Origin: Acetobacteraceae bacterium
GTDB taxonomy: Bacteria > Pseudomonadota > Alphaproteobacteria > Acetobacterales > Acetobacteraceae
Assembly (NCBI GenBank): GCA_019689515.1
Contig: JADGHI010000315.1
Span: 1 to 5,209 of the forward strand
DNA length: 5,209 nucleotides
Reading direction: 5' to 3'
The notes beneath the pieces are model-generated. The model did not search any database. It was not told where the DNA came from and saw only the letters and a list, made by a program, of their open reading frames with translations. How positions within the stretch are numbered: position 1 is the first letter of the stretch; each line of letters starts with the position of its first letter. Both the position numbers and the translations under genes were made by a program. Below are positions 1 to 5,209 of the stretch, piece after piece.

Positions 1-757
1 CCGCCCCAGGGTGGGCGGGGCGGGCGGCCGGGGGGGCCGGCATGCGCATCGTGCTTGCCGAGGACGAAGACGCTGTCGGGGCTCGCCCTGAGGCGGTGAA
101 GCGCCGCCCGAGGCGCGGACGCCGTGGGCAAGCTCGGCGAGCGCCCCGCACCGCTGATCGCCCCGCCCAGCAGTTGGCTCGGGTAATGCGCCGTCCCGCC
201 CACACCAGGTTTCTCCGCTCCGGCGGTGACAAGGCGGGGCGAGCGGTACGTCAGCGAACCGTCCATCCACTACGCCACCCCCGGCCTGGCCCATGCCCCA
301 CCCGCGGGGGTCGCACGAGAGGGCGTAGGAGAAGCCGAGACGACGCAATTCGGCCTCGGTACCGCTATCCGTGTTTGGGGCGCGCGCCAGGGCAACCTTG
401 ATCAGGCGCGCTTCATCATCATGCCGGTCCGAAGGAGCTGGTACTGCCTGCCAACCGGCTCTCATAGTATTACCGAGGCCGGTCACCCGCCTCAGACAGT
501 GCAACGGGACCCGGGGCGCGCGTTGGGAAGGATGACGTCTCAAAATGCGAGAGGCGAGATTCTCCAGCCCAAAGGCGAGTCGACCGGAAATCACGATTCG
601 ACCCTGGGTGAGACAACGATCCGGCGTCCGCATAGTGGGCAATATTGTGAAGAAGGCCCTTGGAACCCGCAAAAAATCCAGGACCTGCGAGACAGGTTGG
701 TGGGTCGCGCCTCACTCGGAAGAAAGCTAGCCGAGACGCTGTCTCCACCTCCTACTC
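1..757. other. Gene-free stretch left of the integrase remnant
   Basis: I see no gene here that I can support. Several frames are open on both strands, as expected by chance at this GC content, but none gives a recognisable domain, a Shine-Dalgarno sequence or a consistent product. The longest is on the minus strand: an ATG at 465-463 is followed by 155 codons without a stop up to the window edge. It lacks a ribosome binding site, and its product is rich in Arg, Gly, Pro and Ala with no motif I know. A plus-strand ATG at 42 begins MRIVLAEDED, which recalls a response-regulator start, but nothing further along matches a receiver domain. The stretch lies beyond the 3' end of a broken integrase, so it is plausibly decayed mobile-element DNA. 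That is inference from position only. Confidence 0.5.
9..24 (+). other. G-quadruplex-type motif with one-base loops
   Basis: Four runs of three or four G separated by single bases (T, C, C) form a canonical potential G-quadruplex on the plus strand. A further run of seven G lies at 30-36. Single-base loops are generally the most stable class of such motifs. The motif itself is directly visible. No role can be assigned, and in a GC-rich genome it may be chance. Confidence 0.45.
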
Positions 758-2300
758 CTATCCGGCTGGCTGCGCTTCCCGGTCTGCGCACTCCGGCGCG
801 AACAATCCGGGAGGCGGCATCACTTTCGCCAGCACCGCCGCGGTCCGCGCCAACGCCTCGCCCCGCACGTCATAACCCTACATTCCATATTGGCCGCCTG
901 TGCCTTCCTCCGAAATTGCCGCGGATCGCATCGCGGACATCCTTCGGCGCGCCGACCGCGCGCAGTTCGTCCGCCATCCGGTGGCGCCAGCCGTAGTTCG
1001 GCTTCTTTCGCCGATCGCTGATACCAACCTTGTTCCGCACCCACCGTCCGATAGTGTTCCAGGTCCTCTCTCCACGCTTGTCGGAGGGGCCGGACTTCTC
1101 GTCGGGGAACAACGGCGCATCGCAAGTCAGGCCTGCGACGTATCGCAGGAAGCCCTCCCGGACGAGCGCGGGATGGATCGGGACGTGCCGGCGTTCGCCG
1201 GTCTTGACGCCCTTGCCCTCAGCGTCCGCATTGACGGAGATATATGGGGTCCCAGCATCGCTCCGGATGTCGCCGGCCGTCAGTTGCAGCACCGCGGCCG
1301 GCCGCATGCCCGTGAAGGCCATGACCCAATCGCCCATCGGAGCGATGGCGACGTCTCCGCGCGTGCGGCCCGCAGAATCCGGACGGCGCCATCGTCGGTG
1401 TAGGGCAGGCGCGTTTCGCCCTTGGCCTTCTCCAGCGAAGCCCGTTCGCTGGATTGTCCGGGATACGTTCGTCCTCGGCCGCGCGATGGAACACCCGGCC
1501 GACCATGGACAGGTTGTTGTTCCAGATGTTGTTGCTAACGCCTTCCGCCTTCATCGCGTCCCGCCAACGGCGAAGGTCACCCCGTGCCACCTTCGCGAGG
1601 TCGTCGTGGCCGAGGAACCGCGCGAGCTTGGCCAGCATGCGCAGAGTGTCATCGGCCGTGCGCGGCGAGACGCCCGCCACTTTCCGCCAGTTCTCCCATG
1701 CGGCGCGGAAGGAATAGGGATCCACGGTCGAACGCGGTGACGAGCTTGCCAGCAATTCGAGCGAAGGCGATGCGTCACACATTTGACTTGGCTGCGTCGA
1801 CATCGCCGCCATCGCCGCGATGACGGCCCTCCGCACGTCTTCCTCCGTCAGATGGCCGAGGGGCTGCGACGAGGCCGGGTGCCTTACGTCCGCCATGGCC
1901 GACAATGTCGGGCTGTATCGTATGACGCCGTGCGCGTCGGGTTGGGGGCCGTAGAGATCAGCATCAGATCCGATGAGCAGGGCCGGCCTGAACGGCGGCT
2001 CGCACAACACATCGCGCGGGGCGGCATCCCCGCTGGGGGGAGCCGCGGGCGCGCGAGCTCCTGTCGGAGGCGCGATTTCCGACCGCCAGGCTGCAGTGTC
2101 GGCCTCCCACTTCCGAGCGCGTCCGGCCACCGAGCCTCGGCGTCCGCCGCGTCGCGCGTGTTCAAGGGGATCACGTGGATGGACTTGCCGGCCGCCTCCC
2201 GAAGGTCGGCGGGGCCGCGCCGCCGCAGGTGGCACAAACCGGTGCGCTCATCTTGCCGGAATCGAACCATTCTGTGGGCCGACATAGGATTGTGTCGCAT
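758..2300 (-). pseudogene. Tyrosine recombinase (site-specific integrase), multiply frameshifted
   Basis: This is the remnant of a phage or genomic-island integrase that would have cut and joined DNA at attachment sites. The N-terminus (from ATG 2300 or 2270) carries RRRGPADLREAAGK and NTRDAADAEA, typical of integrases with a short N-terminal arm-binding region. The reading frame then shifts near 2133-2135 to continue as RKWEADTAAW through a SAM-like core-binding segment to IPDNPANG. It shifts again near 1438-1440 (SLEKAKGETRLPYTDDGAVR) and near 1328-1330 into the catalytic domain (WVMAFTGMRPAAVLQLTAGD, Arg codon 1304-1302). It shifts once more at the A-run 913-915 into SEEGTGGQYG, where the presumed nucleophile Tyr is at 889-887. 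An in-frame TAG at 880-878 is followed by GYDVRGEALARTAAVLAKV and a final TAG at 760-758. The first three shifts look like single-base losses and the fourth like a one-base gain. In the HxxR box the first His is Tyr (995-993), and the usual GH before the nucleophile reads GN. The start lacks a clear ribosome binding site. The family call is firm; the exact indel positions are inferred. Confidence 0.88.
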
Positions 2301-2332
2301 CCTGTACAGCGGATGCCGGCCCTGAACCTATG
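2283..2332. repeat. Nested inverted repeat between tRNA and integrase
   Basis: Two inverted repeats share nearly the same centre. The outer arms are CATAGG (2283-2288) and CCTATG (2327-2332). The inner arms are GCATCC (2297-2302) and GGATGC (2311-2316), separated by a loop containing the palindrome TGTACA. The element lies between the 3' end of the tRNA and the body of the integrase gene and overlaps the first possible integrase start codon (2300). Position suggests an integrase or excisionase binding region or an operator for the integrase gene. A chance occurrence of two 6-base dyads cannot be excluded. Confidence 0.4.
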
Positions 2333-2378
2333 ATTTTACTATAAGTTACGCTCCCGGCTCGCTTTCCGTCGCCGGCAA

Positions 2379-2450
2379 TGCCGGGTGAGGGATTTGAACC
2401 CCCGACCTTCGGTTTACAAAACCGCTGCACTACCGCTGTGCTAACCCGGC
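2379..2450 (-). tRNA. tRNA-Thr (anticodon UGU)
   Basis: The minus strand folds into a full 72-nt cloverleaf. It has a perfect 7-bp acceptor stem (GCCGGGT with ACCCGGC), a 4-bp D stem GCAC/GTGC with a 7-base loop containing GG, and an anticodon loop TTTGTAA. A 5-base variable loop is followed by a T arm with loop TTCAAAT and one G-U pair, and the discriminator base is A. The anticodon UGU (2418-2416) reads ACA and related threonine codons. The outermost anticodon-stem pair is G-A. The anticodon arm resembles that of alphaproteobacterial tRNA-Thr(UGU) as I know it. No CCA is encoded: the bases after the discriminator are TTG, so CCA must be added enzymatically. The 3' end faces the integrase remnant, making this gene the likely integration target. 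The acceptor and T stems remain paired, so the tRNA is probably functional. Confidence 0.95.
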
Positions 2451-2621
2451 GCTGGGCGCATCGCAGCACGGACATGGCATCGGGGCTCCGGCGCCACTCC
2501 CTCGATAGCGCGCCCGCCTGCGCCGCTCAACCGTCCCCGAACGACCTGCCACGGCGGGTGCAGCAGGACATCGGCCCTGGGCGGCAGCGGAACGGCGCCC
2601 TCCCCGCCCCAGTCGGCACCG

Positions 2622-3728
2622 CTACTCCGCCGCGGGATTCAGCACGCCGCGGCGGATCTGGTCGAGTTCGATGCTCTCGAACAGGGCGCGGAAATTGCCC
2701 TCACCGAAGCCCTGGTCGCCCTTGCGCTGGATCAGCTCGAAGAAGATCGGCCCGACAACAGTGCGGGTGAAGATCTGCAGCAGCCGCCCGCCTTCCGGCG
2801 TCGGTGCCCCGTCCATCAGGATACGGTTGTGGCGCAGACGCTCGACGTCCTCGCCGGTGTCGGGCAGGCGCTGCGGCAGCAGCTCGTAGTAGGTGTCGGG
2901 CGTGTCCATGAACGCCACGCCCGCTTCGCGCATCGCCTCGACACTCGCGAAGATGTCGTCCGTACCGAGGGCGATGTGCTGGATGCCCTCGCCGTGGTAG
3001 GCGTGCAGGAATTCCTCGATCTGGCTCTTTTCGTCGGCGCTCTCGTTGATCGGGATGCGGATCTGGCCGCAGGGCGAGGCCATCGCGCGCGAGCGCAGGC
3101 CGGTCAGGCGGCCCTCGATGTCGAAGTAGCGGATCTCGCGGAAGTTGAAGAGCCTCTCGTAGAACTGCGCCCAGGTGTCCATGCGGCCGCGGTGCACGTT
3201 GTGCGTCAGGTGGTCGATCACCGTCAGCCCGCGCCCTTTCGGATGCGGCTCGGCCGTGTCGCGCCAGCGGAAGTCCACGTCGTAGATGCTGCCGCGCGCA
3301 CCGCACCGGTCCACGAGGTAGATCAGCGAGCCGCCGATGCCTTCGATGGCCGGGATGTTCAGCTCCATCGGCCCGACCTTCCCCTGCACCGGCTTCGCCC
3401 CGAGCGAAATCGCGCGCTCATGGGCCTGCCTCGCATCCGCCACCCGGAACGCGATGGCGCAGACGGAGGGGCCGTGCACGCGCGCGAAGGCCTGCGCGAA
3501 GCTCTCCGGCTCAGCGTTCAGGATGAAATTGACGTCTCCCTGACGCCAGAGCGTCACCCGCTTCGAGCGATGCTGCGCGACGGCGGCGAAGCCGAGGCGC
3601 GCGAACAGGTCCTCGAGATAGGGGATATCGGGTCCGGTGAACTCGACGAATTCGAACCCGTCGGTCCCCATCGGGTTGGCCTCGCTGATCCTGCCGGCGA
3701 GGGCGGTTCGGTCGGGCGGGATGTCCAT
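2622..3728 (-). CDS. hpd: 4-hydroxyphenylpyruvate dioxygenase
   Basis: This is a cytoplasmic Fe(II) dioxygenase that converts 4-hydroxyphenylpyruvate and O2 to homogentisate and CO2, the second committed step of phenylalanine/tyrosine degradation. The 368-residue product matches the usual bacterial length of about 350-380. It has the two-lobed vicinal-oxygen-chelate architecture: an N-terminal lobe from NPMGTDGFEFVEF (about residues 18-150) and a C-terminal catalytic lobe (about 165-350). The three iron ligands of the family are present: His173 in IDHLTHNV, His251 in GEGIQHIALGTDDI and Glu331 in FFELIQRKGDQGFGEGNF. The C-terminal helix region, which closes the active site in this family, is complete (FRALFESIELDQIRRGVL). 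The start at 3728 is supported by a strong ribosome binding site. The gene follows phhA by 15 bases, so the two are probably co-transcribed. No intrinsic terminator with a T-run is visible downstream. The fully conserved ligands indicate an active enzyme. Confidence 0.97.
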   Translation of the reverse strand: MDIPPDRTALAGRISEANPMGTDGFEFVEFTGPDIPYLEDLFARLGFAAVAQHRSKRVTLWRQGDVNFILNAEPESFAQAFARVHGPSVCAIAFRVADARQAHERAISLGAKPVQGKVGPMELNIPAIEGIGGSLIYLVDRCGARGSIYDVDFRWRDTAEPHPKGRGLTVIDHLTHNVHRGRMDTWAQFYERLFNFREIRYFDIEGRLTGLRSRAMASPCGQIRIPINESADEKSQIEEFLHAYHGEGIQHIALGTDDIFASVEAMREAGVAFMDTPDTYYELLPQRLPDTGEDVERLRHNRILMDGAPTPEGGRLLQIFTRTVVGPIFFELIQRKGDQGFGEGNFRALFESIELDQIRRGVLNPAAE

Positions 3729-3736
3729 CGCTTCGG

Positions 3737-3744
3737 TCCTCCCT
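3737..3744 (-). promoter_or_regulatory. Ribosome binding site of hpd
   Basis: AGGGAGGA on the minus strand, with the GGAGG core 9 bases before the hpd ATG. Its first base is the last base of the phhA TGA stop codon (3746-3744). This places hpd initiation directly at the phhA termination site, an arrangement consistent with translational coupling. Confidence 0.8.
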
Positions 3745-4610
3745 CAGTGCTCGTGGAGGGGCACCTCGACATCGCCTGCCCCGGCGCCACTTGGCAGAAT
3801 CGGTTCGGCGTCGCGGGCGGCGTCCAGCAGCGCCGGCACCCGCTCCGCTGCGGCGAACAGCGCGGCGTAGTCGTCGAGGACGAAGTAGGTGGGCTGCAGG
3901 TCGTCGATGAAGTACTCGCTGCGCAGCACCCGCCAGAGGTCGAAGCGGATGCGGCGCGGCTTGTCGCTCGTGGTCGCGTGCAGCAGCTCGGCGTGCGAGG
4001 ACATGATGCCCGCGCCATAGGCGCGGATCTCGGTCGCGGCAGTGCTGCGACCCTCGCGGACCAGCCCGAACTCCACCATGAACCAGTAGAGCCGCGCGAG
4101 CGGGCGCAGCGCCCCGATCGCCAGAGCGCGCTCGCCCATGCGGCCATAGGCCTCCATGAAACGCGCGAAGTCGGGATGCATCAGCGCCGGGACATGGCCA
4201 AAGAAGTCGTGGAACACGTCCGGCTCGACGATGTAGTCGAGTTCCTCGGGCGTCCTGATCCAGTTGGTGACGGGGAAGCGCCGCGCCGCGAGGTGCTCGA
4301 AGAACACGCCGTCGGGGATCAGCCCCGGCACGGCGACCAGGGACCATCCAGTCGCCTCGCGCAGCCGGCGCGATGCCCGCTCGAAGTCCGGCACGCCGCC
4401 GCCGCAGTCGAGGCGCGCGAGGCCCTTGCGGAAGGCGCGCGCGCCGTGGCGCGGCAGCAATGCGGATTGCCGGGCAAAGAGAGTCCGCCATGTTGCGTGG
4501 TCGGCCTCCGTGTAGTCGGCCATCTCCTGGGGCAGGGTGTAGTCGGGGCGCGCAGCGGCGTAGTTGCCGCGCAACGTCTTGGGCAGCCCTTCAGCAGTTG
4601 AGGTTCCCAT
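3744..4610 (-). CDS. phhA: Phenylalanine 4-monooxygenase (phenylalanine hydroxylase)
   Basis: This is a cytoplasmic, tetrahydropterin-dependent non-haem iron enzyme that hydroxylates L-phenylalanine to L-tyrosine. The product is 288 residues from ATG 4610, the size of single-domain bacterial enzymes, which lack the N-terminal ACT regulatory domain of animal hydroxylases. The iron-binding residues are His134 and His139 in EPDVFHDFFGHVPAL and Glu180 in YWFMVEFGL (numbered from ATG 4610). Their spacings of 5 and 41 residues are the same as I recall for the Chromobacterium violaceum enzyme. Other family signatures are VPGLIPDGVFFEHLA and TNWIRTPEELDYI. A GTG at 4634 would add 8 residues, but no Shine-Dalgarno precedes it, whereas ATG 4610 has one 5 bases upstream. 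The gene is first in the operon with hpd and is divergent from an Lrp-type regulator. The cofactor-recycling pterin carbinolamine dehydratase (phhB) is not in this window. Confidence 0.96.
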   Translation of the reverse strand: MGTSTAEGLPKTLRGNYAAARPDYTLPQEMADYTEADHATWRTLFARQSALLPRHGARAFRKGLARLDCGGGVPDFERASRRLREATGWSLVAVPGLIPDGVFFEHLAARRFPVTNWIRTPEELDYIVEPDVFHDFFGHVPALMHPDFARFMEAYGRMGERALAIGALRPLARLYWFMVEFGLVREGRSTAATEIRAYGAGIMSSHAELLHATTSDKPRRIRFDLWRVLRSEYFIDDLQPTYFVLDDYAALFAAAERVPALLDAARDAEPILPSGAGAGDVEVPLHEH

Positions 4611-4615
4611 GGCCG

Positions 4616-4621
4616 CCTCCC
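4616..4621 (-). promoter_or_regulatory. Ribosome binding site deciding the phhA start
   Basis: GGGAGG on the minus strand, 5 bases before ATG 4610. A second purine-rich match, AGGAGGA at 4630-4624, is 13 bases away, rather far, and lies inside the alternative GTG-started frame. Together they favour ATG 4610 over GTG 4634. Confidence 0.65.
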
Positions 4622-4630
4622 GATCCTCCT

Positions 4631-4738
4631 TCACCTGCGGAAACGCGCGGAGCCCGGCCCGGTGGCGGAGCGAATGGCGGCTAATTGATCGTCAGGACCG
4701 GCTAGTCTGGCTGGAATTCGCTATCAGGGAGCCCCTCC
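4631..4738. promoter_or_regulatory. Divergent promoter/operator region, phhA-hpd versus lrp-type gene
   Basis: The two divergent start codons are about 128 bases apart, so this gap must hold promoters for both directions. The part at 4681-4727 is clearly richer in A and T than its surroundings, with AATT at 4683-4686 and again within GAATTC at 4714-4719, as expected for a promoter or an Lrp-type binding region. A TTGATC at 4685-4690 resembles a -35 box for the plus strand, but no well-spaced -10 box is evident. Exact promoter and operator positions cannot be given. AGGGAG at 4726-4731, 7 bases before ATG 4739, is the probable ribosome binding site of the regulator. Confidence 0.5.
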
Positions 4739-5209
4739 ATGGCGAAATCCACCTCCGAGCTGGACGCGGCCGACCGCCGCATCCTCCGCGCCCTCCAGCG
4801 CGACGGCCGCCTCCCCATCGTCGCCCTCGCTGAGCAGGTTGGACTCTCCCCCACGCCCTGCCAGCGCCGCGTGAAGCGGCTGGAGGAGGCCGGTGTCATC
4901 GCCCGCTACGCCGCGGTCCTGGACCCGGCGCGCATCGGCCTGCCGCTGCAGGCCTTCGTGCTGGTCGCCCTGTCCTCGCATGCCGAGGAGGTGGTGCAGG
5001 CCTTTCAGCGGGCGCTCGCCGCGCGCCCGGAGGTGCTCGCCGCCTACGCGATGAGCGGCGAGATGGACTACCTGCTGCATGTGCTCGCGGCGGACTTCGA
5101 GGCCTATGCCGCGTTCGCGCTGAAGGCGCTGCTGCGCATGCCCGGGGTGAAGGAGACGCACTCCTCCTTCGTGCTGACGACGCTGAAGCCGCCCGGGGAG
5201 GTGCCCGTC
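4739..5209 (+). CDS. Lrp/AsnC-family transcriptional regulator (3' end outside window)
   Basis: This is a DNA-binding regulator of the leucine-responsive/AsnC family, which usually acts as a dimer or octamer sensing an amino acid. 157 codons run from ATG 4739 to the last base without a stop; family members are typically 150-170 residues, so only the tail can be missing. Residues 8-55 form the winged helix-turn-helix (LDAADRRILRALQRDGRL, then LAEQVGLSPTPCQRRVKRLE and EAGVI). After a linker strand (YAAVLDPARIGL) comes the ligand-binding RAM domain at about 70-150. It includes the family's GEMDYLL signature near residues 107-113 and ends with MPGVKETHSSFVLTTLK. The gene is divergent from phhA-hpd, a layout typical of local regulators. 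By position it most likely controls that operon in response to phenylalanine or tyrosine; the ligand and the sign of control are inference. Confidence 0.93.
   Translation, partial: MAKSTSELDAADRRILRALQRDGRLPIVALAEQVGLSPTPCQRRVKRLEEAGVIARYAAVLDPARIGLPLQAFVLVALSSHAEEVVQAFQRALAARPEVLAAYAMSGEMDYLLHVLAADFEAYAAFALKALLRMPGVKETHSSFVLTTLKPPGEVPV

Noticed and set aside
42..401. Plus-strand frame starting MRIVLAEDED, like a response regulator
   Set aside because: The resemblance ends after about ten residues. No phospho-acceptor Asp, Thr/Ser or Lys motif follows in any frame, and the rest is Arg/Pro-rich composition noise.
1030..1740. Plus-strand frame of 236 codons opposite the integrase
   Set aside because: It is antisense to the recognisable integrase core and catalytic segments and has no recognisable motif.
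2248..2475. Short minus-strand frame containing VVQRFCKPKVGGSNPSPG
   Set aside because: This peptide is the familiar translation artefact of reading through a tRNA gene, here the tRNA-Thr at 2379-2450.
2579..2600. Possible terminator hairpin GGGCG/CGCCC downstream of hpd
   Set aside because: The stem is only five pairs with a 12-base loop and no T-run on either strand, so it does not qualify as an intrinsic terminator.
2378..2770. Plus-strand frame beginning MPGEGFEPPTFGLQNRCTTA
   Set aside because: Its start is the antisense translation of the same tRNA gene, and its end runs antisense into hpd. It is not a protein gene.
2829..4601. Plus-strand open frame of 590 codons
   Set aside because: It lies wholly antisense to hpd and phhA, whose products carry full sets of catalytic residues. 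Long antisense frames are common in GC-rich genes, and this one has no domain I recognise.
4611..4634. GTG 4634 as the start of phhA
   Set aside because: It has no Shine-Dalgarno upstream, whereas ATG 4610 is preceded at 5 bases by GGGAGG. The extra residues add nothing conserved.

Overview
The window comes from a high-GC bacterial chromosome, most likely an alphaproteobacterium. This is inferred from the GC-rich codon use, the tRNA-Thr anticodon arm, and the sequence style of the phenylalanine hydroxylase and HPPD proteins. Genus cannot be fixed from this sequence. The window splits into a decayed mobile-element flank on the left and an intact aromatic amino acid catabolism locus on the right, with a tRNA gene at the junction.

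Left part (1-2300). Bases 1-757 carry no gene I can support. A single-nucleotide-loop G-quadruplex motif lies at 9-24. From 2300 down to 758, on the minus strand, lies a broken tyrosine-recombinase (phage/island integrase) gene. It can be reassembled across at least four frameshifts and one nonsense codon, and two catalytic histidines also appear substituted. The gene starts just past the 3' end of an intact-looking tRNA-Thr(UGU) at 2379-2450, also on the minus strand. This is the classic layout of an element inserted at a tRNA 3' end. A nested inverted repeat sits between the tRNA and the integrase coding sequence.

Right part (2622-5209). Two minus-strand genes form a tight operon: phenylalanine 4-monooxygenase (phhA) followed by 4-hydroxyphenylpyruvate dioxygenase (hpd). 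Only 15 bases separate them, and the hpd ribosome binding site abuts the phhA stop codon. Reading divergently on the plus strand is an Lrp/AsnC-family regulator that is still open at the window edge after 157 codons. PhhA makes tyrosine from phenylalanine. A transaminase, not in this window, would convert tyrosine to 4-hydroxyphenylpyruvate, which Hpd converts to homogentisate. The regulator is the obvious candidate to control the operon in response to an aromatic amino acid.

I see no convincing new defence or other undescribed system. The most unusual content is the heavily decayed integrase beside the tRNA and the dyad element between them.
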